DNA of 64,000 nt, taken from contig JAIOPI010000040.1 of assembly GCA_021413965.1 (NCBI GenBank), positions 124,001 to 188,000 of the forward strand. Reading direction: 5' to 3'. Source of the DNA: Lentisphaerota bacterium (lineage in GTDB: Bacteria; Verrucomicrobiota; Kiritimatiellia; UBA8416; JAIOPI01). A program made the position numbers and the translations under genes. Of the stretch, positions 9,359 to 18,401 are shown piece after piece; the first letter of the stretch is position 1, and every line of letters begins with the position of its first letter. Under the pieces are notes generated by a model. It saw only the letters and a list, made by a program, of their open reading frames with translations, ran no database searches and was not told the origin of the DNA.

Positions 9359-9388
9359 AGTATAGGCGATGGCGGCGGGGTCTGTACA
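9359..9388 (-). promoter_or_regulatory. Possible promoter of the WecA-like gene
   Basis: On the minus strand TGTACA (9383-9388) and TATACT (9359-9364) are separated by 18 bp, about 50 bp upstream of the start codon. The -10 box is good and the -35 box only moderate. Confidence 0.35.
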
Positions 9389-9448
9389 CAGGCAAGCAAG
9401 ACGTGTCGGCGCTTGCGCGGGCGGTGGACGTTGTCGCATGCTGGCGCG

Positions 9449-10546
9449 GTGGGCGTTTTGGGCAAAGTACTGACGCTGCGGATCCAGGGGCGGCGGGCGT
9501 CGCGCCGGATGTGGCGGGAGCTGCGTTCGCTGGCGGGGGCCACCGCCGTCGAGCCGGACTTCACGCCGGTCACGTATTCGTATTACCTGCGCGAAGCGGA
9601 ACGCCTCGGCATCACGCCGACGTTGCTGCCGAACGCGGTCCTGCGGCTGGAGCACCATGGCCGCATCCGCAACCTTTATCACTCGTATTCGGACTTCGAC
9701 GGCGACGGATCGCTTCGCATCGCAGGCGACAAGGTGCTGTGCTCCACGCTGCTCCAGCGCGCGGGCGTGCCGGTGCCCGCGTTCACCGTGCTCGCGGCCG
9801 GCGACTGGCGCGGGGCGCTGGCGTTTCAGCAGCGGGTGGGCACCGAGATCGTGATCAAGCCGGCCGGCAACACCGGCGACAGCCTGGGCGTGTGCATCAA
9901 GCCGCCGGGGCGGCGGGCCGTGCGCCGCGCCGTGTTCGAGGCCGGCGCGCTGTGCCCCCAGGTGCTGGTCGAGACGTTTGTCGAGGGGACCAACTACCGT
10001 CTCCTCTTCTGCAACCATCGCTTTCTTGCCGCCGCCGCGCGGCTCCCTGCCTGCGTGGTGGGCGATGGCTCGCACACGGTGAGCGACCTCATCGCACGGG
10101 CTAATGCCGGCCGGTTACCAACCGGCGAATACCATGCGTTCGATGCCAAGGCGCGCCCCCTGTTGTACCGGATCGTCGTGGACCGCGATGTGCGCGAAGC
10201 GCTGCGCGCACAGGGCTACACGCCGCAGAGCATTCCCCCGGCCGGGCAACGCGTGCGCCTGCAGAGTATCTGCCACTGGCTGCGGGGGGGGGAGTATCGC
10301 GACGTGACGGACGACGTGCACCCCGCCCTCGTTGAGGCGGGGCGGCAGGCGACGCTCGCGACCGGCATCAAGCTTGCGGGCGTGGATCTCATCGCGCGCG
10401 ACATTCGCGATCCGTCACCGGGGTCGTTTGCCATCAACGAAGTCAATACAACACCCGGCGTGCTGGTGCACTACGAAGTGCAGAACCAGGACAAGCTGCG
10501 GCCTGTCTGCCGCGAGATTCTCAAGGAAATGTTTGCGATCGCGTGA
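9449..10546 (+). CDS. ATP-grasp ligase, cyanophycin-synthetase/RimK-like
   Basis: This protein of about 365 residues has an ATP-grasp fold. IAGDKVLCSTLLQRAGVPVPAF marks the start of the ATP-binding half, EIVIKPAGNTGDSLGV is the lysine-containing strand and loop, QVLVETFVEGTNYRLL the hinge, and LAGVDLIARDI with FAINEVNTTPG the Mg-binding acidic strand and Asn. Family enzymes join a carboxylate to an amine using ATP; the GNTGDSLGV loop resembles cyanophycin synthetase-type ligases. It is the only plus-strand gene between minus-strand EPS genes. The start is uncertain: neither GTG 9449 nor TTG 9413 has a clear ribosome-binding site. Substrates are unknown; a role in attaching amino acids to the glycan is speculation. 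Confidence 0.8.
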   Translation: MGVLGKVLTLRIQGRRASRRMWRELRSLAGATAVEPDFTPVTYSYYLREAERLGITPTLLPNAVLRLEHHGRIRNLYHSYSDFDGDGSLRIAGDKVLCSTLLQRAGVPVPAFTVLAAGDWRGALAFQQRVGTEIVIKPAGNTGDSLGVCIKPPGRRAVRRAVFEAGALCPQVLVETFVEGTNYRLLFCNHRFLAAAARLPACVVGDGSHTVSDLIARANAGRLPTGEYHAFDAKARPLLYRIVVDRDVREALRAQGYTPQSIPPAGQRVRLQSICHWLRGGEYRDVTDDVHPALVEAGRQATLATGIKLAGVDLIARDIRDPSPGSFAINEVNTTPGVLVHYEVQNQDKLRPVCREILKEMFAIA

Positions 10547-10628
10547 GCGTCCGCGCGGCGCGGGACCGCGGTCCATGCCCGCTTGCCGCGCGCGGCAGCC
10601 CCTCGGCGTGAATTCGTGTGCGCCGGGC

Positions 10629-11807
10629 CTACGCCTTGACCACGCAGGACGGTTGGTCGCCCTGGCCCAGCGTCCAGCGATACACGGCCAGCATTTGAGC
10701 GGCCACGTTCGGCCAGGTATATCCACGCGCAACGAGCTGGTGGCCCCGCTGGCCCATGTCACGACGGGCTTCGGAAGACATGGCCCAGAAGCGGCGCAAC
10801 CCGTCGGCGAGGGCGTGACGTTCGGGGGCCACGGTGATGGCCGCGCCCGCGCGCTCGCACTCCGGGAAGTTGCACGCCGGCGTCATCAGGGCGGGGACGC
10901 CGGCGGCGAGGGCCTCGAGCAGCGCGATGGGAAAGCCCTCGCTGAACGACGGCAGGACAAACAGATCGGCCCGCCGGAGCCAGGCATCCTTGGCGGGGCC
11001 GTACTGGGGGCCGACCAGGCGGATAAACGGCGAGCCCGCGGCGGCAATCTGGCGGCGCAGCACGGCCTCGTAGCCACCTTCGTCGGGGCCGGCAATCGCG
11101 AGTGCCCAGCCGTGCCGGTCCGGATCGCAGCGGGCGAAGGCCGGAATCAACTCATCCAATCCCTTCTTCGGATGCAGGCGCGAGAGGAAAAGCGCGATGC
11201 GTCGGCCGTGCCATTCCGCCGGCGCGGGATCGGCGGCATCAGATTCCGGCGGCGGCAGGTCGACGCCGTTGGGAATGATGGCGACCGGGTTTCGCAGGCC
11301 GAACGCGCGGACCTGGTCGAGCTCGGGCTGACAAAGCACGTGGATGCAGGGGGACTCGCGCAGGTTGGCGTCTTCGTACGCGAAGCGCACGAGGCGCTTC
11401 TTGCACGCGGATTGGCGCAGCGCCCAGGCGTCGAGCATGCCGCTCGGCGAGATAACGGCGGGCACGCGGCGTTTTCGGGCCGTGCGAAGGACAGCGAGCG
11501 ATGGCAGCTTCCATAGGCCATGGAGATGCATAACGGCCCCGGGCGTGGCGGCCTCGTCGAGCGCCCGGAACAGTCCCGGGGCGTAGCCAAGTCCCGCGGG
11601 GCCGGCCGTGGCAAAGGCCTCGGCCTTCAGCGGCAACCAGGCGGCGCGATCGCGCCCGGCATCCGCATCGGCCAGTCCCAGCACGCGCGTGGAGACGCCC
11701 AGGTCGTGGATGCTCTGTGCGAGCCGGCGCACGGAGAAGTAGAGGCCGCCGGCGCGGCGCGACAGCGAATGCGTCACCATGATCACGGGGCCCTGGGCAG
11801 TGTTCAT
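10629..11807 (-). CDS. Glycosyltransferase family 4
   Basis: This 392-residue GT-B glycosyltransferase adds a sugar to a lipid-linked oligosaccharide on the cytoplasmic side. The N-terminal half shows the glycine-containing acceptor loop (HSLSRRAGGLYFSVRRLA). The C-terminal half carries the donor-binding pattern: LFLSRLHPKKGLDELI, LAIAGPDEGGYE and the family-4 EX7E region LPSFSEGFPIALLEALAAGVP. ATG 11807 is chosen because it forms an ATGA overlap with the stop of the flippase gene upstream and gives the expected N-terminus; the longer open frame is out-of-frame flippase sequence. The gene converges on the ATP-grasp gene, with 82 bp between the stops. The donor sugar cannot be read from sequence. 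Confidence 0.93.
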   Translation of the reverse strand: MNTAQGPVIMVTHSLSRRAGGLYFSVRRLAQSIHDLGVSTRVLGLADADAGRDRAAWLPLKAEAFATAGPAGLGYAPGLFRALDEAATPGAVMHLHGLWKLPSLAVLRTARKRRVPAVISPSGMLDAWALRQSACKKRLVRFAYEDANLRESPCIHVLCQPELDQVRAFGLRNPVAIIPNGVDLPPPESDAADPAPAEWHGRRIALFLSRLHPKKGLDELIPAFARCDPDRHGWALAIAGPDEGGYEAVLRRQIAAAGSPFIRLVGPQYGPAKDAWLRRADLFVLPSFSEGFPIALLEALAAGVPALMTPACNFPECERAGAAITVAPERHALADGLRRFWAMSSEARRDMGQRGHQLVARGYTWPNVAAQMLAVYRWTLGQGDQPSCVVKA

Positions 11808-13399
11808 GCGGGTGCTCCCGGGCGGCTGCGCAAGCGGTCCACGGTCCGGGCGATTCCTTCCCGCAATTTGGAGCGGTCGCCGGGCGTGAGGGAAATCCGC
11901 CAGACGCCGGCGGCATAGACGAGCCCGCAGAGCCCGATCTCCACGAAGACGATGAAGAGGTTGTGCGGCGGCCAGGCGCGGAGGGCGACCGCGCCCGCGA
12001 GCGCAAGGGGCAGTGCGCCGAGCAGCGAGCGCCCGTGGGCGTCCCGCAGCAGGGTGCGGACGGGGAGTCCGATCGCGCGGCAAGCGGCGAGCGGCGTGTT
12101 CGTGGCGTACGAGAGGCAGAGGGTGACGACGCTGCCGATGGCCACGCCGTAGAGCCCAAGCCCTGCCACCTTCACGAGGTAGACGCTGAGGGCGATGTTG
12201 AGGAAGCCGCCGATCAGGCTCACGGTCACATGGCGTCCCATGCGGGCGCAGGCGATCAGCACCTGGATGGCGACGTGGCCGGGAATGGCGGGGATGAAGC
12301 CGAGCATGATCAGACGCATCACCGGCGCGGCGACCTCGGCGTAGTCGGGACCCATCCAGTAGCGCAGAAAGGGGTCGGCGAAGATGATCAGCACGACGCA
12401 GGGATACAAGGCCAGTATGAAGCAGTAGCGCACGGCGCGGACGTAGGTGTTGCGCATGCGCGCAAAGTTACCGACGGCAAAATCGCCGGTGAGCAGCGGC
12501 GTCAGCACGCCAAGGAAGGCCATGAGCAGGGAGAGGATCTGGGGCACCCAGCGCTGCGCAATCGCAAAGTAGACGATCATCGCGGGGCCGAGTTCGTCCA
12601 AGTTGGAGATGATGACGGAGTCGGTGGCGAAGTAGAGGAGGAAGGCGAGTTCGCCGAGGACCCGCAGGGATCCGAAGGTCACGAGGGGTTTGACCTGGCT
12701 CCAGGAGCGGACCCGCCTCAGGTGCAGGTTGAACGACGGCAGGATCCGCCGGCCGGGCGGGATGCCGATGACGATGAAGTAGAGCAGGTACAGGCCGTGA
12801 TCCAGGGCGACCCACGTGACGATGCTGGGCTGATAGAAGTGGAAGATCACGAGCACGGCGGGGATCAGGGTGGCGATGTGGAGCGTGGTGGTCAGGGACT
12901 GCAGGTAGAAGCGCTGCGTAATCTGGGTGGGGGCGACCCAGGCCCAGAGGGGAATCCGTGCGGCGGCGGCGAAGGCGGTGATCAGCAGCACGGCGCGCGC
13001 CGTGCCCACATCCACATCGGCAAGCCCGAACAGGGGCTGCGCAAAGATTGCGGTCACGATGCTGCCGACGGCAACCAAGGACGCCGAGCACAGCCCGATC
13101 AGTAACCCGGCCGACAGGGTGTCATTCATCTGCTCGTAATCCCGCCGGGCGTAGTGTTCGCGGGCATAGCGGAAGTAGCTGGCGTTCATGCCGTCCGCGA
13201 TCAGGCTCAGGAAGAGCGTGAGCTGGTATCCCAGCACCTGCAGGCCGAACTGGGTATTGCCGACGGAGCGCACCAGGTAAGGCGTGATGAAGAAGCGTGC
13301 CGCAATGGAGAGGGCGAGCGCCGCATACTGGCTCCCGGCATTGATGGCAATGCGCCGCTCTGAACTGTCCGCTCCATGATGTTCCGGGCGTTCCGTCAT
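11804..13399 (-). CDS. Wzx-type polysaccharide flippase
   Basis: This 531-residue protein has about twelve to fourteen membrane helices and the look of the oligosaccharide flippase (MVF/MATE-like) superfamily. INAGSQYAALALSIAARFFITPYLVRSVG at the N-terminus is the usual first helix with the conserved P-L-L/V-R-x-G-like turn, and the C-terminal half contains the repeated core of helices. It would move undecaprenyl-linked repeat units across the inner membrane. It starts 6 bp after the stop of the deacetylase gene and its stop overlaps the next glycosyltransferase start by 4 bp, so it sits in the middle of a compact operon running from 16862 down to 10629. Confidence 0.9.
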   Translation of the reverse strand: MTERPEHHGADSSERRIAINAGSQYAALALSIAARFFITPYLVRSVGNTQFGLQVLGYQLTLFLSLIADGMNASYFRYAREHYARRDYEQMNDTLSAGLLIGLCSASLVAVGSIVTAIFAQPLFGLADVDVGTARAVLLITAFAAAARIPLWAWVAPTQITQRFYLQSLTTTLHIATLIPAVLVIFHFYQPSIVTWVALDHGLYLLYFIVIGIPPGRRILPSFNLHLRRVRSWSQVKPLVTFGSLRVLGELAFLLYFATDSVIISNLDELGPAMIVYFAIAQRWVPQILSLLMAFLGVLTPLLTGDFAVGNFARMRNTYVRAVRYCFILALYPCVVLIIFADPFLRYWMGPDYAEVAAPVMRLIMLGFIPAIPGHVAIQVLIACARMGRHVTVSLIGGFLNIALSVYLVKVAGLGLYGVAIGSVVTLCLSYATNTPLAACRAIGLPVRTLLRDAHGRSLLGALPLALAGAVALRAWPPHNLFIVFVEIGLCGLVYAAGVWRISLTPGDRSKLREGIARTVDRLRSRPGAPA

Positions 13400-13405
13400 G
13401 ACTCC

Positions 13406-14437
13406 TCAGACGCTCTGCCGCCAGCGCGCGTTCCAGCCCGACAGCTTAACACGAAGTCTGGCCGCCGTGTGCGCTTCGCGGACCGAATGGCGCGGCACGT
13501 TGTGCCAGTGGCGGCCGTCAAACGTTTCCGGTCGCGTGGTGACGGCCGTGGTGAACCCGCACTCGGCGGCAAGCTGGAACTCCCGTTCGGCAGCGGTTTC
13601 GGGGGATCCGAAGGGAAAGGCCAGGTGGCGAACGGGGTGTCCCAGCAGGTCTGCGAGCACGCGCTGCGACCGCTGCATTTCGTCGCGCACGACGGCATCG
13701 GACTCGGCCCGGAGGGCGGGATGGCGGTGCGTGTGCGCGCCGATGGTGATCAGCGGGTGCCGGTCGAGTTCGCGGACGTCCGCCGGTGACAGGAAGCAGG
13801 GGCGGTCGGCGGCGGGCGGACGTCCCTCGCGCAAGGCCGCGAGCAGGATGGCCTGTTCGTGCAGCGGCAGGCACACCATGCGCCGGCAGATCGCGTCATA
13901 GCACGCCAGGCGTTCGGCGTGCGTGCGCAGCGCCCATGAGCCGGCCATTGCCGGTCCCTCCAGCGACAGCGAGGCCCGCCCATCGAGCCAGTGCCAGAGA
14001 TCAAGCCACCAGGCCGTGGCGCTGCCGTCCATGAAGCCGGTTGTGATGTAGAGCGTGGCGGGAATCTGGTGGCGCTCAAGCACGGGCAGGGCATGCTCGA
14101 GATTATCCCGGTGGCCATCATCGAAGGTGACCACCACGGGCAGGCGCTCCGGGGCGGCGGTGGGCATGTGCGGATCGCTCAGCTGCCGGTGGAAGGCATC
14201 GAGCGAGCAGGGAGCCGCGTGCTGCTTCAGGCATCGCATCTGCTCGTCAAAGCGTGGCGGCGACACCACGTTGATGGCCATCGGGTGGCGGTGCGCGGCC
14301 GGGCCGGCGAGCGGGCAAACCTGGTGATAGAGCAACAGGGCACCGCGCCCGCGGCTGGCCCGCACGAGGCGGCGCGCCGGCGGCAGCCCGCCCACCGCGT
14401 AGAAGGCGGCCACCTTGAGCTGTGTCAGGGGCTTCAT
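13406..14437 (-). CDS. Polysaccharide deacetylase (carbohydrate esterase 4-like)
   Basis: This 343-residue protein has the NodB homology motifs intact. VVVTFDDGHRDN carries the metal-binding Asp pair, TIGAHTHRHP provides the two His ligands, and AFPFG corresponds to motif 3. It probably removes acetyl groups from N-acetylated sugars of the EPS precursor or polymer. No clear signal peptide precedes it, and a hydrophobic stretch near the start is weak, so its side of the membrane is uncertain. The ATG at 14437 overlaps the stop of the ATP-grasp gene in an ATGA arrangement; the longer frame upstream is shadow. It contrasts with the PgaB-like protein at the other end of the locus, which has lost these motifs. 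Confidence 0.93.
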   Translation of the reverse strand: MKPLTQLKVAAFYAVGGLPPARRLVRASRGRGALLLYHQVCPLAGPAAHRHPMAINVVSPPRFDEQMRCLKQHAAPCSLDAFHRQLSDPHMPTAAPERLPVVVTFDDGHRDNLEHALPVLERHQIPATLYITTGFMDGSATAWWLDLWHWLDGRASLSLEGPAMAGSWALRTHAERLACYDAICRRMVCLPLHEQAILLAALREGRPPAADRPCFLSPADVRELDRHPLITIGAHTHRHPALRAESDAVVRDEMQRSQRVLADLLGHPVRHLAFPFGSPETAAEREFQLAAECGFTTAVTTRPETFDGRHWHNVPRHSVREAHTAARLRVKLSGWNARWRQSV

Positions 14438-15681
14438 GTTGTCTGCGGTGCCGGGCGTCCACCGGCACGCCGTAGCCGTGTGCGGAACCGGCGGGCGATG
14501 GCACGGCCGATGAGGGCGACGAACTTCATGCACATGATCCAGAAGGGCATCAGGTCCGCCGGCACAAACCAGGCGCGCTCGCCGATGCCTTTCAGGGAGG
14601 CCCGCCACTCATGCCATGTCAGGGAGCCTTCGCGCCAGTAGCAGAATGCGGCGAGCAGGTCCGTATCCTCCGACACCCAGGTGCGTCCTTCGACCGGGCG
14701 GCCCTCGGGCAGGGCCTGGCCGGTCAGGTGCAGATAGCAGGCCTGCACGACGTCGAGCCCTGCGTCGGATACGAAAAGCCGGAACGTCGAGCCCACCCGG
14801 GGATTGGGATCGAGCAGCTTGTATAGGCCGTCGCGATGGTCGTAACGGTAATCCACGTCCAGCATGCCGGCGTAGCCGACGGCTTTCATCAGGGAGATGG
14901 TCTGGTCGGCAATGGTTTGGTTCCACGTGCAGACGCCGAAGCAGGCGGCCCCGGAGTGGATGGGGGCCTGGCGCAATTTGCGGCCGGTGAACGCGAGTTG
15001 GCAGTCGGCATGCTCATCGAAGTAGCCGTCGAACAGCCACATGTCGGCATCGTTCCCCGGGATGTACTCCTGCAGCATCACGTTGGGGTCGGCTGGATCT
15101 TCGAATTCGCGATAGCGGCGCCGCAGTTCATTCGCGTTGTGAACGATGAGATGCTTGAAGCCGCAGCGGCGCTCGAGTCGCGCGCCGTCAATGCCTTTCA
15201 TAACGACGGGGAACCGGGTCCGGGCGAGGAAGGCTTCCACGTCGTCCGCGTTTTGGGGGAAGGAGGATAGCGCGGTGGGGATGCCAAGCCGCGTGACCAG
15301 GTCATGGAGTTCGCGCTTATTGCAGAACGAGCGGACCAGGGGCGCCGGCTGGCGTGGGAACAGGTATGAATCGGCGAGGGCGTCGGCATGGTCGGCCATG
15401 AAGATCACCCCGTCATCGTACGTGGCCAGGAGGATCGGCCGCGTCGATTGGCGCCGCGCGATATCCTTCAGGAACGCGATGGACTCCGCGGGCGGCCTTG
15501 TGAGCACGTCCCACGCGTGCATCCGGGTGAAATAGCGGGAGGCATGGATGGACGAGCGCGGGTTGGTTCCAATGCCGATGAGCGGCACGCCGTGGCGGCC
15601 CAGCGACCGGGCCACACCAAGGGCGGGATTGTGCGAGGCGCCCAAAATGACAACCGGGGTGTCGGGCTTGAGCGCGATCAT
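14434..15681 (-). CDS. ATP-grasp carboxylate-amine ligase-like protein
   Basis: This 415-residue ATP-grasp protein opens with a nucleotide-binding-like strand (VVILGASHNPALGVARSLGRHG), as in the pre-ATP-grasp domain of carbamoyl-phosphate-synthase-like ligases. FCNKRELHDLVTRLGIPTA starts the ATP-grasp domain, FPVVMKGIDGARL is the lysine strand, VMLQEYIPG the hinge and LLDPNPRVGSTF the metal-binding segment. It overlaps both neighbours by 4 bp, so its translation is coupled to the deacetylase and to a second ATP-grasp gene. The last ~70 residues are a hydrophobic/basic tail that may attach it to the membrane. Similar proteins occur in EPS loci, but their substrate is not established to my knowledge. 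Confidence 0.87.
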   Translation of the reverse strand: MIALKPDTPVVILGASHNPALGVARSLGRHGVPLIGIGTNPRSSIHASRYFTRMHAWDVLTRPPAESIAFLKDIARRQSTRPILLATYDDGVIFMADHADALADSYLFPRQPAPLVRSFCNKRELHDLVTRLGIPTALSSFPQNADDVEAFLARTRFPVVMKGIDGARLERRCGFKHLIVHNANELRRRYREFEDPADPNVMLQEYIPGNDADMWLFDGYFDEHADCQLAFTGRKLRQAPIHSGAACFGVCTWNQTIADQTISLMKAVGYAGMLDVDYRYDHRDGLYKLLDPNPRVGSTFRLFVSDAGLDVVQACYLHLTGQALPEGRPVEGRTWVSEDTDLLAAFCYWREGSLTWHEWRASLKGIGERAWFVPADLMPFWIMCMKFVALIGRAIARRFRTRLRRAGGRPAPQTT

Positions 15682-16862
15682 CGTGACGAGGCCTCCCTGG
15701 CCGGCTGATCGAGGTGACGCCGGGCCATCTGCAACAGACAGAATACCAGCGGCCCGGGATCTCGCACGCTGAATTCTGCGTCCCGGCGGCAGCCTTGGAT
15801 CGACTGCCGCCAGTCACGCCAGGAGAGTTGGCCACGGCGCCGGTACGCCATGGCGGCGTGCCACTCCCGCCGCCACGAAATCCACTTGGCGCCGGGCCGT
15901 TGCACCGTGCGATTGGGCGGCAGCGGCAGGCCCGCGCAATCGCAATACATCGTGTAGTGCAGCGGCACGCCACTGGCTTCGGCCACCGGCATGTTCAAGG
16001 CCGGGCGCCCGACATTGGTTTCGATGTAGTAGAACTCGCCCGTCGTCGCGTGGCGTTTGAATTCGCTGCTGCTCAGGCCGCTGCCGCCTATCTCGCTCAG
16101 GAGGCGCAGTCCGGCTTCACGCACGTGCGGTTCGTCGCACTGCATCATGACGGACGCCACGCCTGTTTCCGGTGGCCACTGGCGGAGCTTGCGCGCGACC
16201 AGTTCGACCAGGACCCGGCCCGCGCGGTCCTGGTACGTGTGGTATTGGTAGATCGCGCTGTCCGGGCCGGGGATCCATTGCTGCAGGACGATGGACGGGG
16301 CCCGGCCGGCCATGCGGTCATAGGCTTTCAGCAGGGCATCGGCATCCGGGATCTGCAGGGCCTTCGCGCCGAGGGCACGCATCCAGGCGGGGGTCTTGAC
16401 CGACGGCTTGATGATGCCTGGCAGCGGGAAGTCCCGGGCGGCCTGTTCGGCCTCCGCACGCTGGCGGAGGATGCGCGTCTGCGGGATGCGCAAGCCCGCC
16501 CGCCTGGCGCAGGCTTCGACGAGGGCCTTGTCAGACAGCAGGTCGATGGTCTCCAGGGGGGGCAGCGCCATGCGGTAGAAAGGTTCGAGCTGGTCTCGCG
16601 CGCGGCTGATGGCATGTACAGCTTCATTGGTTGCCGGACACAGAACGGCCGGTTCGTCCAGCGTGCGCGCCAGGCGGATCAGGGCATCGACGGTCGACGC
16701 ATCGTCCGAGTCGGCCTGGATGACGCGTCGTACGCAGCGGGTGCGGCAGTAGAAGAGCGTCGGGTCCGCCGCGAGGCCCACGACGCTCACGCCGTGGGCG
16801 TGTAGCAGGCGGCCAATCTGAAGCCCGACTGTGCAGTCCAAGCCCACCACGACCGCCGGCAT
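15678..16862 (-). CDS. ATP-grasp ligase, paralogue of the next gene
   Basis: This protein of about 394 residues has the same layout as its downstream neighbour: a Rossmann-like N-terminus (AVVVGLDCTVGLQIGRLLHAHG), the ATP-grasp entry LLSDKALVEACARRAGLRIP, lysine strand PGIIKPSVKT, hinge IVLQQWIPGPDS and metal-binding FYYIETNVGRPALN. Both share a C-terminal module with W-W/H-E-W-like spacing (SWRDWRQSIQG versus TWHEWRASLKG), which indicates tandem duplication. ATG 16862 was chosen because homology begins there, although no good ribosome-binding site is visible; an in-frame ATG about 45 bp upstream is an alternative. It is the first gene of the minus-strand operon and is divergent from the glycosyltransferase at 17169. 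Confidence 0.83.
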   Translation of the reverse strand: MPAVVVGLDCTVGLQIGRLLHAHGVSVVGLAADPTLFYCRTRCVRRVIQADSDDASTVDALIRLARTLDEPAVLCPATNEAVHAISRARDQLEPFYRMALPPLETIDLLSDKALVEACARRAGLRIPQTRILRQRAEAEQAARDFPLPGIIKPSVKTPAWMRALGAKALQIPDADALLKAYDRMAGRAPSIVLQQWIPGPDSAIYQYHTYQDRAGRVLVELVARKLRQWPPETGVASVMMQCDEPHVREAGLRLLSEIGGSGLSSSEFKRHATTGEFYYIETNVGRPALNMPVAEASGVPLHYTMYCDCAGLPLPPNRTVQRPGAKWISWRREWHAAMAYRRRGQLSWRDWRQSIQGCRRDAEFSVRDPGPLVFCLLQMARRHLDQPAREASSR

Positions 16863-17088
16863 GTCATGGGTGCCCGACCCGCGATGCTTCACTCCGCCCC
16901 ACATTCGTTGTCCGATCGTTGCGGCCCGTCCTGTGGCCGACGTTTGAAGTGCCTCCGCCAAACGGCGGGACCGCATGTTTTGGGGGGCCATGGGCCGCCC
17001 CGCGCGCGATGCCCGCATGACGCGTCGCTCCGTCCCGGACGGCAAGGGCTCAGGGCTCGCGGAATGGCGGGAGGCTACTTCAGCTGTT

Positions 17089-17125
17089 GGCGGGGCGCAA
17101 GCGTGAAGGCCCCGCCTTTTCTTTT
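17089..17125 (+). terminator. Terminator-like hairpin in the leader of the EPS glycosyltransferase operon
   Basis: GGCGGGGC (17089-17096) pairs exactly with GCCCCGCC (17109-17116) across a 12-nt loop, followed by TTTTCTTTT. It lies in the 306-bp divergent gap 16863-17168, which otherwise holds no gene. It points into the plus-strand operon and could insulate it from antisense read-through or act as an attenuator. Confidence 0.6.
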
Positions 17126-17152
17126 GACGGCTTTCGGCTTCCTATGCAACAT
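17124..17152 (+). promoter_or_regulatory. Probable promoter of the plus-strand EPS operon
   Basis: TTGACG (17124-17129), a 17-bp spacer and CAACAT (17147-17152) lie immediately after the hairpin's T tract and 16 bp before the glycosyltransferase ATG. The -35 box is strong and the -10 box weak but similar to the TAACAT of rpoZ. Confidence 0.4.
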
Positions 17153-17168
17153 GCGGTGAGGGGACGAC

Positions 17169-18401
17169 ATGCCGTCGACGGTGAAGGAGCCAGACGCGCG
17201 GACCGCCGTGTTGCACATCGGTCTGGATCCGCGGATGGGCGTGTGGAGCGCCTTGCGCACGCTTGCCGACGGTCAGCGGGTGTCCGGCCGGTATGCGGCC
17301 GTTGCCTGTGGCGTGATCGCCGACGATACCTGGCCTTCGCTCTACCGAGCCGAACTTGAAGCCACCGGTGAGCCCCGGTTCTTTCATCGCGCGCCCCGAC
17401 TCTTTGGGACGGCGCAGGCCCTCGCACTCGTGATTCAAAAGCCGGACCTGGCCGGATGGGTGGCTCAACTGCGTCGGGTGTCCGGTGCCAGGCGCGTGGT
17501 GGTCCATTTGCACGCGGGTTGGCGGGCGGGGGGATTCCTGCCGCGAAGCGGGCTGGCATCGCCTGACACCGTGGTGGTCAGCACCTTTCACGGCATCAAC
17601 CCGATCCTCGCACGGCAGCCCGTGCGCCGCCACCTGCACGCGTGGATGGCGACGCGACTGACGCGGACCGCGGTGCACTTGACGTCGGTGGATCACGCGA
17701 ATCTGGCGCGGTATGAGGCCTTGCTGGGGCTGTCCGCCGCGCGTTTCCGCGTCATTCCGAACGGGCTGCCGGACACGTCGCGCCGGGGCTGTCCGTCCCT
17801 TGCCGGGCGAACTCCGTTTACGGTCGGTTATGTCGGCAGCATCATTGGCGACAAAGGCTGGCGCGTGGCGGCGGACGCCGTGGAGCGACTTTTGCAGCGC
17901 GGGGTGGCCGTGCGCTTGATCCTGGCCGGCAGCGGCCCGGAGGATGCGGAAGCCCATGCGCTGGCGGCGAGGTACCCGGGGAAGATTGAGCATCGCGGGC
18001 AGGTGGCGAATGCGCGGGAGGCGGTGATGCCAGAGCTGGATCTGCTCACGCTCATGTCATGCTATGAAGGGTTTCCCATGACGGTGATGGAAGCCATGTC
18101 ACTGGGCATTCCGGTGGCGGCCACCGCCGTGGGCGACATTCCCCGCCAGATCGAAGACGGCCGCAGCGGGTTCCTGCTGCCACGCGATCCGGGTGCACTT
18201 GCCGACGTCATTCTTTCCCTGTCCCGCGATGCCCAGCGGCTGCGGACACTCGGGATGCATGCACGCGGGCGTTTTGAGACGCGGTTCATGATCGACGACG
18301 TTGTCCGCCGGTATGACGCACTGTATGCCGGCCGTCCGGATCCGCATCCGGACGCGGTGCACGGTGTGGACGTGTCCGAAGCAGGAACGGGGCGCGCATG
18401 A
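17169..18401 (+). CDS. Glycosyltransferase family 4
   Basis: This 410-residue GT-B enzyme is probably an inverting/retaining hexosyltransferase acting on the lipid-linked EPS intermediate. The donor domain shows VGYVGSIIGDKGWRVAADAV, LILAGSGPEDAEAHALA and the EX7E-type motif MSCYEGFPMTVMEAMSLGIPVAATAVGDIP, followed by GRSGFLLPRDPGALA. The N-terminal half has VLHIGLDPRMGVWSALRTL, the acceptor loop. GAGGGG lies just upstream of the ATG. It heads a plus-strand run of four tightly spaced genes through 21662 and overlaps the next start codon by 4 bp. The sugar specificity cannot be read from sequence. Confidence 0.93.
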   Translation: MPSTVKEPDARTAVLHIGLDPRMGVWSALRTLADGQRVSGRYAAVACGVIADDTWPSLYRAELEATGEPRFFHRAPRLFGTAQALALVIQKPDLAGWVAQLRRVSGARRVVVHLHAGWRAGGFLPRSGLASPDTVVVSTFHGINPILARQPVRRHLHAWMATRLTRTAVHLTSVDHANLARYEALLGLSAARFRVIPNGLPDTSRRGCPSLAGRTPFTVGYVGSIIGDKGWRVAADAVERLLQRGVAVRLILAGSGPEDAEAHALAARYPGKIEHRGQVANAREAVMPELDLLTLMSCYEGFPMTVMEAMSLGIPVAATAVGDIPRQIEDGRSGFLLPRDPGALADVILSLSRDAQRLRTLGMHARGRFETRFMIDDVVRRYDALYAGRPDPHPDAVHGVDVSEAGTGRA

